Shown here: positions 40,832 to 49,125 of the stretch, one piece after another
Numbering within the stretch: position 1 is the stretch's first letter
Layout of the letters: each line of letters starts with the position of its first letter
Assembly (NCBI RefSeq): GCF_035946395.1
Contig: NZ_DASYZI010000320.1
Span: 12,397-76,396 of the forward strand
Origin: Actinocrinis sp035946395
Lineage (GTDB): Bacteria > Actinomycetota > Actinomycetes > Streptomycetales > Catenulisporaceae
Reading direction: 5' to 3'
Length of the DNA stretch: 64,000 bases
The notes under the pieces: model-generated
Databases searched by the model: none
What the model saw: the letters and a program-made list of their open reading frames with translations, nothing else
What the model was told of the DNA's origin: nothing
Translations under genes and position numbers: made by a program

Positions 40832-42049
40832 GTGAGACGAGGACGTGTCCGCCCGCGCCGGACGCCGCGCACCCGGGTCGAGTTCGGGCGACCCGGTCAG
40901 CAGCGGCCGCGAGTGCTGCTCTGGCTGGTGTTCGGGCTGCTCGCGGTGGCTCTCGGCGGGGCCATCGCGGCCTTCGCGTCGTCGGCGTGGGTACCGCGGG
41001 TCGTGCAGGAGGTACCCGCGACGTACGTCTTCCCGGGCACGCCGCCGACGATCCCGTGGCCGCAGTCGGGACAGGCCGCGCTCACCGTGTCGGGCCTCGG
41101 CGGGCTCGGCACGTCCGGGCAGGTGGCCACCGCGGTGCCCATCGCGAGCGTCGCGAAGGTGCTCACCGCGTACCAGATCCTCACCGACCATCCGCTCGCG
41201 GCGGACGCACCGGGACCGTCGATCACCGTCTCGCGTGAGGATGCGGTCGCGTATGGCCGGCAGCTCGCCGAGCACGAGTCGCTCGTGCCGGTCGTGAGCG
41301 GCGAGGCGCTGACCGAGCGCCAGGCGCTTCAGGCGCTGCTGCTCGCGTCCGCTGACAACATCGCGCAGTTGGCGGCGCGGTGGGATGCCGGGAGTGTTCC
41401 CGCGTTCCTGACCCGGATGAACAAAACCGCCACGCGGCTCGGGATGACACATTCCAGGTACACGGACCCCTCGGGCCTCGACCGCGGCACGGTGTCCACG
41501 GCTCCGGACCAGTTGCTGCTGGCTGCGGCGGCCATACGCGACCCGACGTTCACCGAGATCGTGGGCGAACGCAGCGCCGTCATCCCGGTCGCCGGGACGA
41601 TCCGCAACTACAACGCGCTGCTCGGCCGGGACGGCGTGATCGGGATCAAGACCGGCTCGACACTGGCGGCCGGTGGCTGCCTCATGTTCGGCGCGGACCT
41701 GTCATCGGGGCCGGACGGTCGGCCACGGCGCGTCTACGGCGTCGTACTCGGCCAGCCCGGAAGCGCGTCAACGATCCTGCCGCACGCGCTGGCCGCCGCG
41801 CGGCGCCTGATCGAGTCGGCGCAATCGGTGCTGGCAACGGCCACGGTCGTGCCGGTCGGGTACCGCGTCGCGGTGGTGCACGAGGCGCTGCGCTCGGACC
41901 GCGTGCTGACGCCGCAGGCCGACGTCGGCGTGGTCGGGTGGCCCGGCATGCGATACACACTGCGCGTGTCGGGGCCGCCCGAGAACGTCACCCTGACCGT
42001 GCAGAGCCAGGCGGAGCCCGGGTACCAGGTCGTCAGCTCACTGAAATAG
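40832..42049 (+). CDS. D-alanyl-D-alanine carboxypeptidase (peptidase S11, membrane-anchored)
   Basis: This 405-residue penicillin-binding protein has a basic cytoplasmic tail, one TM anchor (about 30-52, LLWLVFGLLAVALGGAIAAF) and an S11 catalytic domain. The three active-site motifs are present: SVAK with Ser106, SADN at about 173 and KTGST with Lys273. It trims the terminal D-Ala of peptidoglycan stem peptides and so limits cross-linking. The C-terminal 80 residues form a small beta domain. It is shorter in the N-terminal part of the domain than DacA-like enzymes. The convergent neighbour is a phosphoesterase; a shared terminator lies between them. Confidence 0.88.
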   Translation: MRRGRVRPRRTPRTRVEFGRPGQQRPRVLLWLVFGLLAVALGGAIAAFASSAWVPRVVQEVPATYVFPGTPPTIPWPQSGQAALTVSGLGGLGTSGQVATAVPIASVAKVLTAYQILTDHPLAADAPGPSITVSREDAVAYGRQLAEHESLVPVVSGEALTERQALQALLLASADNIAQLAARWDAGSVPAFLTRMNKTATRLGMTHSRYTDPSGLDRGTVSTAPDQLLLAAAAIRDPTFTEIVGERSAVIPVAGTIRNYNALLGRDGVIGIKTGSTLAAGGCLMFGADLSSGPDGRPRRVYGVVLGQPGSASTILPHALAAARRLIESAQSVLATATVVPVGYRVAVVHEALRSDRVLTPQADVGVVGWPGMRYTLRVSGPPENVTLTVQSQAEPGYQVVSSLK

Positions 42050-42053
42050 CGGA

Positions 42054-42093
42054 TGTGACAGAAGCCGGCCGAAAGCCGCAGGGCACTGTCACA
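42054..42093. terminator. Bidirectional hairpin between convergent genes
   Basis: TGTGACAG (42054-42061) pairs with CTGTCACA (42086-42093), enclosing a smaller GC stem. It sits directly after the carboxypeptidase stop (42049) and overlaps the phosphoesterase stop (42089), so it can end both transcripts. Confidence 0.55.
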
Positions 42094-42832
42094 GGATCAC
42101 GCGGAAGTGCGTGGTGAGCCGCCGCTCGTCGTCGAGGATGTGGAAGGCGAGCGCGGCGGGCGCCTCGTTGTCCATGATCTCGTCGCCCTCCCACGGAAGC
42201 AACACCGTGGAGATCACCGAAGGCGCGATCACCAGCGGCAGTCCGGCGAACATGGTCGCGGCCGGCGTGTGCACGTGGCCTGCCAGGATCGCGACGACGT
42301 TGTCGTGCCGGCCGAGGACGGCGGCCAGCCGCTCGCCGCCGGTCTGCATCATCCCGTCGAGGAACGGCACGTATGTCCGCACCGGCGGATGATGGAAGCA
42401 CACGAAGACCGGTGCCCCCGCCGGAGCGTCGGTGAGCGTACGGTCCAGCCACTCCAGCGTCTCGTCGGCCAGAAAGCCGCCGGGCTCGCCGGGGACCGTG
42501 GAGTCACAGAGGGCGAAGACGGCGCCTGCCGCGCTCTGGACCTGGTTGATCGGCCCCTCGGGCTGTTCCGAGCCGAGCAGGATCCTGCTGTACGCCGCGC
42601 GGTCGTCGTGGTTGCCCGGGCAGGTGAACACCGGGAACGGTTGCGTGGCGAGCGCGGCCCGGGCCTTCTCGTACTCCGCCACGGCGCCGTGGTCGGCGAT
42701 GTCGCCGGTGATCACGAGCGCGTCCACCGGCCGGTGCAGCGCGGCGAGCCGCGCGAAGAGCCGGTTCGCCCGGTCCTCGTTGCGCTCCGAGGTACCGAAG
42801 TGGACATCACTGACCTGCACCACGGTGATCAT
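42089..42832 (-). CDS. Metallophosphoesterase, CpdA/3',5'-cyclic-nucleotide phosphodiesterase-like
   Basis: This 247-residue calcineurin-like phosphoesterase has all five metal-site blocks: QVSDVHFG (about 6-13), VITGDIADHG (about 40), CPGNHDD (about 70), CFHHPP (about 144) and LAGHVHTPA (about 183). The spacing is that of class III cyclic nucleotide phosphodiesterases (CpdA/Rv0805), which cleave cAMP and related nucleotides, although activity on other phosphodiesters is common. The ATG overlaps the stop of the P-loop kinase gene by 4 bp, so the two are co-translated. Confidence 0.87.
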   Translation of the reverse strand: MITVVQVSDVHFGTSERNEDRANRLFARLAALHRPVDALVITGDIADHGAVAEYEKARAALATQPFPVFTCPGNHDDRAAYSRILLGSEQPEGPINQVQSAAGAVFALCDSTVPGEPGGFLADETLEWLDRTLTDAPAGAPVFVCFHHPPVRTYVPFLDGMMQTGGERLAAVLGRHDNVVAILAGHVHTPAATMFAGLPLVIAPSVISTVLLPWEGDEIMDNEAPAALAFHILDDERRLTTHFRVIL

Positions 42833-43518
42833 GAGTGCGCTCCGTTCACTGTCTCACCAAGTGGCCGACTTGTCCGCACCAACTGCTCGATCTGATCGAT
42901 CAGCGCGTCCGCCGTGCCATCCTGGACGCGGTCCTTCGCGTTGTGGATCGCGACGTGCGGGACCGGCGGCGGCTCGTCAGGACGCATACGCTCGACGAAC
43001 CGCGCGTAAGCGGCGAGCTTGGCGCCGTCGCGTTCACTGCCCCGAGCGATCAGCCGCCTGCGTAGAACTTCCGCGTCGCAGGACACCCACACCAGGCGCA
43101 CGTCTCCCCCACCGAGCCCCGCACGCCAGGCCTCCCAGACGGCGGGATCGCGGATCTGCCCGGTGAACGGCCCGACCAGCAGCACCGGGCAGCCGTGGTC
43201 GCGGATCTCGCGGGCCGTGTAGGTCAGGCCCTGATATTCGTGGACTTTGACATTGTCGTCGTACCACGCGCCTTCGCGCTCCCCGGGTTCGCGCCCGGCC
43301 GAGGCGAGGACCGCCGCGACGAAGGAGCCGTACACGGTGTCCTTGTCCAGCACGGCCGGATGCGGCGTGAGACGCTCGGCCAGCAGCCCGGCGACCGTGG
43401 ACTTGCCTGCGCCCGGCGCGCCCGCGACCACCCACACCGGTGCCGGGACGACCGGCGGCACAGCGCCGTGCGCGCCGTTCGACACTGCGCCGTCGTGATC
43501 AGCCACGACCGGAATCAT
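42829..43518 (-). CDS. P-loop (AAA/zeta-type) small-molecule kinase
   Basis: This 229-residue P-loop NTPase has Walker A VVAGAPGAGKSTVAGLL (about 31-47), a DKDTVYGSF substrate segment, a lid-like arginine region VLRRRLIARGSERDGAKLAAY and Walker B-like PVLLVGPF. It looks like the gluconate/shikimate/chloramphenicol phosphotransferase group of small kinases. The substrate is unknown. It is linked by ATGA overlap with a phosphodiesterase, which suggests that kinase and phosphatase act on the same pathway. The first 25 residues are a low-complexity tail. Confidence 0.78.
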   Translation of the reverse strand: MIPVVADHDGAVSNGAHGAVPPVVPAPVWVVAGAPGAGKSTVAGLLAERLTPHPAVLDKDTVYGSFVAAVLASAGREPGEREGAWYDDNVKVHEYQGLTYTAREIRDHGCPVLLVGPFTGQIRDPAVWEAWRAGLGGGDVRLVWVSCDAEVLRRRLIARGSERDGAKLAAYARFVERMRPDEPPPVPHVAIHNAKDRVQDGTADALIDQIEQLVRTSRPLGETVNGAHS

Positions 43519-43624
43519 CGCACACGGCTTGGTCGAGTCGGGAGATCCCCGGGATCGGCTGACGTCGCTTCACCAGGGGTTGGTCGAAGATGCGGCGTTC
43601 GGCGTGGCGGCCGACCCACCGCTC

Positions 43625-43630
43625 TACGAT
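43625..43630 (+). promoter_or_regulatory. Candidate leaderless -10 box (TACGAT) of the second ThuA gene
   Basis: TACGAT ends 6 nt before the ATG at 43637, which has no Shine-Dalgarno. Confidence 0.45.
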
Positions 43631-43636
43631 AGGCCG

Positions 43637-44293
43637 ATGCAGCGCGCACTGGTGTACACGCGGACCACGCGGTACCGGCACGACTCGATCCCGGCCGGGA
43701 TCGCCGCGCTCCGCGAGCTGGGCCGGGACGCCGGCCTCGCGGTGGACGCGACCGAGGAGCCCGAAGCCTTCACGCCGGAGAATCTGGGCGGCTACCAGGT
43801 GGTGGTTTTCCTCTCGACCAGCGGCGAGGTGCTTACCGACGGGGGGCGCGCCGCGTTCAGCGAGTGGGTGCGGGCCGGCGGCGGCTTCGTCGGCGTCCAC
43901 CTCGCCGCCGGGACCGAGCCGGACTGGGGCTTCTTCGGAGAACTGGTCGGCGCGCGCTTCACCCGGCACCCGCACTTCCAGCCCGCCGTGGTGACGGTGG
44001 AGGACCAGCGTCATCCGGCCACCTCGCACCTGCCCGCGCAGTGGATGTTCGATGACGAATGGTATGAATTCGACGCCAACCCCCGTGGAATGGCACGTGT
44101 ACTGGCATCCGTGGACGAACGCTGCTACGAGGGCGGAACCTCGGGACTCGATCATCCGCTGGCCTGGTGTCACGAGCACTGCGGCGGCCGATCGTTCTAC
44201 ACGGCGCTGGGCCACGCCGAGGCCGCGTATGCCGACCACCGGTTCCGCGCACACCTTGAGGGAGCCCTGACATGGGCCGCCCGGCTGGACTGA
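43637..44293 (+). CDS. ThuA-domain protein (stand-alone)
   Basis: This 218-residue ThuA-like protein reads ALVYTRTTRYRHDSIPAGIAALRELG, VVVFLSTSGEVLTDGGRAAFSEWVRAGGGFVGVHLAAGTEPDWGFFGELVGARFTRHPHFQPA, and a C-terminal PLAWCHEHCGGRSFYTALGHAEAAYAD. This is the secreted-glycosidase-associated subtype (often fused to PQQ or carbohydrate modules), distinct from the ThuA at 8055-8720. No sugar genes surround it. Leaderless start; a terminator hairpin follows at once. Confidence 0.85.
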   Translation: MQRALVYTRTTRYRHDSIPAGIAALRELGRDAGLAVDATEEPEAFTPENLGGYQVVVFLSTSGEVLTDGGRAAFSEWVRAGGGFVGVHLAAGTEPDWGFFGELVGARFTRHPHFQPAVVTVEDQRHPATSHLPAQWMFDDEWYEFDANPRGMARVLASVDERCYEGGTSGLDHPLAWCHEHCGGRSFYTALGHAEAAYADHRFRAHLEGALTWAARLD

Positions 44294-44294
44294 C

Positions 44295-44314
44295 GACCGG
44301 CTCGACGGCCGGTC
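44295..44314 (+). terminator. Terminator hairpin after the ThuA gene
   Basis: GACCGGC (44295-44301) and GCCGGTC (44308-44314) form a perfect 7-bp stem with a 6-nt loop, 1 nt after the stop codon. Confidence 0.6.
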
Positions 44315-44508
44315 CGGCAAGCAGTGCGGAAACCGGTCCGAACGTATGAACACGGCAAGGGCGGCAGCGCGGCGGACTTCTCGCGCCCGCCGGTGAATAC
44401 GCGCCCGTGACTTTCCATCGCCGCGCATCTCGACTTGACGCATTTCGACTCGATATCGTCGGCCGGACTTCTCGCCGACTTGACACGCATCCGACAGAAT
44501 CGGTCTCC

Positions 44509-45219
44509 ATGAAAAGCGACAGGACGTACTACGCCGATCCCGAACTCGGTCCCGCGCGGCGGCTGCAACGTGCCGGCGATTGGGACGGCGCGCTGCGTCT
44601 CGTGCCGGACAGCACGCCGGGCGCGGTCCTGCGCGCCGAGATCCTGGTGGATCGGCACACCTGGCGCCTCGACCCGGTGACCGGGGCGACGGCCGCGATT
44701 CACGCGATCGAGGACCGCGAACCGGACGACGCGGCCTTTCTGACCGCAGTGCTCGAATACTGGCGCCAGCTGCTCAAGTCCGGGGACACGCCGCTGGGAC
44801 CGGACCCGGTGACCGAGTTCGCTCGGCTCGACGTGAAGACGCCCGGCTGGGCGACGTTCTGGCACGGCGTGTCGACGGAAAACCTGCGCGGGGACGACGA
44901 GAGCGCGCAGGCGCTGTACCGGCGGGCGCTCGGCAGCGCGCTCGACGAGGAGGACCTGCTGCTCGAATCGTACGTGGTGCGGCATCAGGGCTTCCACATG
45001 CTCGGCCAGGACCGGGACACGGGGCTGGCCCTGCTGCGCCGGTCGCTGGACCTGCGCGCGGCCTGCGGCGCTCGTCCGCACGTCGCCGCGGCACAGGCCG
45101 GGCTGGCCGAGGCACTCGGCGTCGGACCCGAGTCGGTGCTGCTGAGCCGGCTCGTGGCGCACAGCGCGCAGGAGCTGAACCTGGCCTGGCTCAAGGTCGA
45201 ACGGGAGTCGGTCATCTGA
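44509..45219 (+). CDS. Hypothetical protein, TPR-like helical repeats
   Basis: I do not recognise a named family for these 236 residues. The sequence is helical and repeat-like (ARRLQRAGDWDGALRLVPDSTPGAVLRAEILVDRHTW; ESAQALYRRALGSALDEEDLLLESYVVRHQGFHML; LALLRRSLDLRAACGARPHVAAAQAGLAEALG). It has no signal peptide, TM helix or catalytic motif, so it is likely a cytoplasmic protein-interaction protein. The ATG at 44509 is the probable start; the frame remains open to 44407. A TTGACA occurs at 44480-44485 but no well-spaced -10 box. The gene is followed by a long inverted repeat. Confidence 0.65.
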   Translation: MKSDRTYYADPELGPARRLQRAGDWDGALRLVPDSTPGAVLRAEILVDRHTWRLDPVTGATAAIHAIEDREPDDAAFLTAVLEYWRQLLKSGDTPLGPDPVTEFARLDVKTPGWATFWHGVSTENLRGDDESAQALYRRALGSALDEEDLLLESYVVRHQGFHMLGQDRDTGLALLRRSLDLRAACGARPHVAAAQAGLAEALGVGPESVLLSRLVAHSAQELNLAWLKVERESVI

Positions 45220-45220
45220 T

Positions 45221-45314
45221 TCAGAGCGACCGAGGATCGGTGGCCGGGCTTGCGGGCCGATGGCCATCGCCTGGCCGCGTTGCCGTCGGTCGCCGCAGCA
45301 CCGGGTCGCTCTGA
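45221..45314. repeat. Long-range 11-bp inverted repeat after the stop at 45219
   Basis: TCAGAGCGACC (45221-45231) is the perfect complement of GGTCGCTCTGA (45304-45314), 72 nt apart with GC-rich sequence between. A further AGAGCGACCGAG copy follows directly (direct repeat). It may fold into a terminator-like structure between the convergent genes. Confidence 0.5.
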
Positions 45315-45353
45315 GAGCGACCGAGTCCGCAGCCCTGATTTCTGGTTCCGCGG

Positions 45354-45405
45354 CCTGACTCTGTGGCTTGACTCTGTGGCCTGGCTCTGTCGTCCAACTC
45401 TGTGG
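45354..45405. repeat. 13-bp tandem repeat, 4 units plus a degenerate fifth
   Basis: Units start at 45354, 45367, 45380 and 45393; the first is CCTGACTCTGTGG and the second differs at one or two bases. The period is not a multiple of three and the tract is intergenic. It could vary in copy number between strains. Confidence 0.65.
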
Positions 45406-45453
45406 TCTGATTCGCGCGTGACGATCCGGCGACGCGGCGAGTCCGGCCTGCGG

Positions 45454-46575
45454 TCAGCGCAGTACTGCGTCAGCCCCCGCCGTCCGCGCGAGGCTCGGCG
45501 GCGGCAGCGGTTGTGTCGAGCGGAACGAGGCGGGCGGCGGGACGTCCGACCGGGCGCGGCCGACGGCGTCCGCGGCCGCGATCGCGGCGAGCACGGCATC
45601 GTCGAGAACCGACGGAGGGCAGGCGATCCGTACGTTGACGGTCGCCGAACCGCGCTCGACCGGCCGGGCCGCGGAGCGGTCCGCTCGGGGAGCGGCCCCC
45701 GACTCGGTCACGCTGAGCTTCGCCAGCCCCGCACGAGTACGCACGGCGACCTTGGCGTGGCCGACGAAGTAGCCGGTCGCGGCGCTCCACTCCGACAGAT
45801 GGCGCAGCACGGCGCGCCCCCAGACGGACGCGTCGAACGTGTCGTCGACGGCGTCGACGCCGAAGGCCAGATTCGCCCACGCCAGCCTCGCCTCGGCGTC
45901 GACGTAGCGTGCATGGTCCAGTTCGTAGTCGGGTTCGGGCGTCGCGACGTCGCGGCCCCACGCACGTACGAGTTCGTCGATGCCGGCGCCGCTCACGGCG
46001 CTGTAGGGCAGGACGGTCGCCTGCGGGTGGTCGGCGGCGAGACGCGCCGTGAGCTTCGCGGTCTGCTCGGCGCCGATCAGATCGGTCTTGTTGACCGCGA
46101 GCAGGTCGGCCGCGGCGAGCTGGCGGCCGAACACGTACGCGAGCTCGTATTCGCGGCCGCTGAGATCCGCGGCGCCCGCGAACGCGGCCAACCGCAGCGG
46201 GTCGACGACCACGGTCTGCGGGGCGATGACCACGCGATCGCCGAGGCGGCGGCGCAGCGGGACGAGTGCGGGCCGCAGGTCGAAGCAGTTGCCTGCCGCC
46301 TCGACGAGCACGGTGTCGATGCCGCCCGAATCGGCCAGCCGGGCCACGTGCGCGGCGAGTTCGTCGGGGTGGTGGCAGTAGCAGCCACCGGTCACCTCGG
46401 CGACGTGGTCGAGTCCGGCGCGGGCCAGGTCGGTGTCCACTAGGCCCGCGGGACCGGCGTCGTTGGTCACCACGGCGACCCGCCGGCCGGTGCGCTGCAT
46501 GGCGACGGCCGCGCTGATCAATGTGGTGGTCTTGCCTGAGCCGAGGAATCCGGACAGCGGTACCAGCGTGATCAC
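45454..46575 (-). CDS. CobW/COG0523-family GTP-binding protein
   Basis: This 373-residue G3E GTPase has Walker A VPLSGFLGSGKTTTLISAA (about 5-23), Walker B-like VLVEAAGNC, base-specificity VNKTDLIGA (about 158) and a C-terminal CobW_C domain. Family members deliver metals (Zn, Co, Fe) to enzymes, and zinc-starvation paralogues replace lost functions. The usual metal-binding CXCC motif after switch I reads GGCYCHHPDEL, so the second cysteine of the CC pair is histidine. The GTG at 46575 follows AAAGGACGG. I find no AT-rich Zur-type palindrome upstream. Confidence 0.85.
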   Translation of the reverse strand: MITLVPLSGFLGSGKTTTLISAAVAMQRTGRRVAVVTNDAGPAGLVDTDLARAGLDHVAEVTGGCYCHHPDELAAHVARLADSGGIDTVLVEAAGNCFDLRPALVPLRRRLGDRVVIAPQTVVVDPLRLAAFAGAADLSGREYELAYVFGRQLAAADLLAVNKTDLIGAEQTAKLTARLAADHPQATVLPYSAVSGAGIDELVRAWGRDVATPEPDYELDHARYVDAEARLAWANLAFGVDAVDDTFDASVWGRAVLRHLSEWSAATGYFVGHAKVAVRTRAGLAKLSVTESGAAPRADRSAARPVERGSATVNVRIACPPSVLDDAVLAAIAAADAVGRARSDVPPPASFRSTQPLPPPSLARTAGADAVLR

Positions 46576-47010
46576 GGTCGAGTCCGTCCTTTCGCTCCGG
46601 GCTCGGTCCGCCGCGCCGCGGCCCGCCCCGGGGCCCGTCGCCGACGGCCGGCGGCCGTAGTGCGATCGCGATCCCCGTGGTGGCGCACCGGTACGTCGCC
46701 GCACCGTGGTACTGGAGCCGTAAGTACTGGAGCCGTCGAGCCGTGCAGCGGTGTCTCCCCCGCAGACCGTGTCCCGCCTCGCTGACCGCGCGCGACCGCC
46801 GCCGCTCAACGCCGGAAACGACCTCGCCTCGACAGCGACGTCGGACCCGCACGTCCTCACCGGCGACCGCCCGGATGAGAACACTGGTACGCCGGGTGGA
46901 CGCGACCACCATTGCGCACTGGATCGAAGCGTGTCAATAAGCCCGGGGCGGAAACGGCCGGGAAACAAAGAACCCTGATTTTACCGCCGCGCCACCCGGG
47001 CCCGCCCGGC
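46576..47010. other. Gene-free interval upstream of the CobW gene
   Basis: These 435 bp lie between the PolA-like gene and the CobW gene on the minus strand. The only structure I see is a 13-bp direct repeat GTACTGGAGCCGT at 46709-46721 and 46724-46736, and an AT-richer patch near 46960-46980 just past the PolA-like stop. No supported coding sequence. Confidence 0.4.
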
Positions 47011-49125
47011 TCACTTCGCGTCGGCGTAGCAGTCGACGACGGCGGTGGCCAGCGGGAAGCGGACCGCGGTGGGGCCGAAGACGACGCGGCGTGCCTCGTC
47101 CGCCGCGTCGGCGACAGCCTGCGCGGCGGCTTCGGCCAGCGGCTTAGGCGTGTGGACCACGACTTCGTCATGCACGAAGAAGACGAGATGCGGCGCGGCG
47201 GCGAGGTCCGCGGCCCGGTCTGCGGCGGCTTGACCGGACTGGTGGACCCCGCTGCGACCCGCGCCGGTAACGCCGCCGAGCTGCGCGAGTCGGCGGCGCA
47301 GTACGGCGAGCCACACCAGCGCCCAGTCGGCGGCGCTGGCCTGGATCACGAAGTTGCGCGTGAACCGGCCGCGGCTGCGCGCCGCCTGCCCCGAGCGGCG
47401 TGCCGAGTCCGCGCCGCCGTGCGCGCCCGCAAGGTCGTCGAACGTGTCGGCGAAGCCGGGCGCACCGAGCGCCGCAGGTTCGAACCCTGCGCCGTCGGCC
47501 GGCCCGGAGCCTCGGCCCCAGCCCGCTCCCGATCCCATGCCGGTTTCCGAGTCCGGGCTCGCATCGGCATCGGCATCGATGCCGTCCATGCCGCTGACCA
47601 CCTTGCGCCAACTGGACGAGGGCGGCGGGCAGGCACGCCCGAGACGGGAGTGGACGACCGCGCCGCGCTCCCCCGCCCTGGCCGCGTCCTCCACGTAGGC
47701 CATGGCTGCCGGGAACCGCTTGCGCAGCACCGCGAGCAGTGGACCGATGCCGCCGCTGGTCTGCCCGTACATCGCGCCGAGCAGCGCGAGCTTCGCCTTG
47801 GCGCGGTCGCCGGCGAACGCCTCCGCAGCCAGCGCCTCGTAAAGGTCGCCGGCTGCGGCGGCGCGGGCGAGGCCTACGTCGCCGGACACTGCGGCGAGCA
47901 CCCTTGGTTCGAGCTGCCCTGCGTCCGCGACCACCAGCGACCATCCGTCATCCGCGACGACGGCGCGGCGCATGATGCGCGGAATCTGCAACGCGCCGCT
48001 GTTGCGGGTGGCCCAGCGGCCCGAGACGACGCCGCCGACGACGTACTCGGGGCGGAACCGGCCGTCCTTCACCCACGCGTCCTGCCAGGCCCAGCCGTGC
48101 GCGGCGTGCAGCCGGGAGAGCTCCTTGTACTCCAGCAGCAGCTCGACGCCGGGGTGCTTGATCGCACGCAGCTCCCAGGCGCGCGTGGAGTTGACGGAGA
48201 ATCCGGCATACCGCAGCGCGCGCAGCACCTGCGTCGGCGAGTCCGGATTGAAGCCACGGCCCGGCGGATACCCGAATGCCTCGCCCACCCGAATGCCAAG
48301 CTCGGCGAGCTTGGCGGGTAACGCATCACCGAACGGCCGCGGGCCGAGCAGCTCGGTTAGCACGGCGTCGTGCGCGTCAACGCGCCATGGCACGCCGCGC
48401 GCGGCGATCTCAGCGGCGACCAAGCCGCCCGCGGATTCGGCGGCGACGAGGGTGGTCAGGGCTGCGGCTGCGGGCCCGCTAATTGTACCAGTCACACCAG
48501 TCACACCAGTCACACCAGTCACACTGGTCGTACCAGTCGTGCGATTCACTGCGGTAATCGCATTATCAGCAGTCGTCCCAGCGCCGGCAGTAATCGCGGC
48601 GCCTGTGGCGGCCGAGGTCGGCGCAGTGGCGGCGATGCGGCGCAATTGGTCGGCATGCACCGCGACCAGCATCTCAATCTGCCGCGACGCGTCCGGCACA
48701 CCGCCGCCCCCGGTCCCGGTCCCGAACAGCGCGGTGATCCCGAACAGCGCCGTCTGCTCCTGCGGCGCGACCGGCCTCGGATCCTCGGGCACCGGCAGAC
48801 CGTGCAACCGCGCCCACGCAGCCGCGAGCGAACGCGGATCGCCGCCCCGACCCGCACGGGCGAGTAACAGCGCTTCGGTGAGCACGACGTCGTGACAGCG
48901 TTCGACTCGGACCCCGGCGCTCAGCAGGCGCGGATACTCGCTCTCGGTGGCGGTCCACACCCAGCGCGGCGCGTCGGTCCGCTCCCGCCGCGCGATCACG
49001 GCGGCTAGGTCGGGCGCGTGGGACGGCGGCTGTGCGGGCGTGCCGTCGTCGGCCAAGACCTGCAACCAGCCGGACAGGCTCAGGTCGCCGGGCTCGACAG
49101 GGTCGAAGGTGACCGCGATCCGCAC
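47011..49125 (-). CDS. PolA-like DNA polymerase (bifunctional 3'-5' exonuclease/polymerase family, degenerate exonuclease)
   Basis: This 704-residue family A polymerase is the second, shorter PolA-like protein seen in actinobacteria. Polymerase motif A reads VVADAGQLEPRVLA (about 435), motif B RAKAKLALLGAMYGQTSGG (about 480) and motif C LVFFVHDEVVVH (about 655). Between B and C is a Gly/Asp/Ala-rich insert of about 80 residues (MDGIDADADASPDSETG and on). The N-terminal about 150 residues correspond to the exonuclease domain, but I cannot find its DxE and YxxxD motifs. A VTG tripeptide repeat (about 201-215) comes from a 9-bp tandem repeat. GTG start at 49125. A TTA codon lies at Leu269. Confidence 0.88.
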   Translation of the reverse strand: MRIAVTFDPVEPGDLSLSGWLQVLADDGTPAQPPSHAPDLAAVIARRERTDAPRWVWTATESEYPRLLSAGVRVERCHDVVLTEALLLARAGRGGDPRSLAAAWARLHGLPVPEDPRPVAPQEQTALFGITALFGTGTGGGGVPDASRQIEMLVAVHADQLRRIAATAPTSAATGAAITAGAGTTADNAITAVNRTTGTTSVTGVTGVTGVTGTISGPAAAALTTLVAAESAGGLVAAEIAARGVPWRVDAHDAVLTELLGPRPFGDALPAKLAELGIRVGEAFGYPPGRGFNPDSPTQVLRALRYAGFSVNSTRAWELRAIKHPGVELLLEYKELSRLHAAHGWAWQDAWVKDGRFRPEYVVGGVVSGRWATRNSGALQIPRIMRRAVVADDGWSLVVADAGQLEPRVLAAVSGDVGLARAAAAGDLYEALAAEAFAGDRAKAKLALLGAMYGQTSGGIGPLLAVLRKRFPAAMAYVEDAARAGERGAVVHSRLGRACPPPSSSWRKVVSGMDGIDADADASPDSETGMGSGAGWGRGSGPADGAGFEPAALGAPGFADTFDDLAGAHGGADSARRSGQAARSRGRFTRNFVIQASAADWALVWLAVLRRRLAQLGGVTGAGRSGVHQSGQAAADRAADLAAAPHLVFFVHDEVVVHTPKPLAEAAAQAVADAADEARRVVFGPTAVRFPLATAVVDCYADAK
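48487..48540 (-). repeat. 9-bp tandem repeat, 4 perfect plus 2 degenerate units, in frame in the PolA-like gene
   Basis: On the plus strand the unit ACCAGTCAC repeats perfectly at 48487-48522, then ACTGGTCGT and ACCAGTCGT follow. On the coding strand each unit gives Val-Thr-Gly, forming a flexible linker between the exonuclease-like and polymerase regions. Confidence 0.75.

Noticed and set aside
42054..42093. TGTGA/TCACA arms as a CRP-type cAMP receptor site near a cyclic phosphodiesterase gene
   Set aside because: The half sites are 24 nt apart instead of 6 and lie between convergent gene ends, so a terminator is the better reading.
46576..47010. Zur box upstream of the CobW-family gene
   Set aside because: No AT-rich TGAAAATGATTTTCA-like palindrome is found; only a 13-bp direct repeat is present.
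47475..47492. GGTTCGAACC resembling a tRNA T-loop
   Set aside because: It lies inside the PolA-like coding sequence and no acceptor or anticodon stems can be built around it.
48487..48540. Regular short repeats as a CRISPR array
   Set aside because: The units are only 9 bp, directly adjacent with no spacers, and in frame in a polymerase gene.
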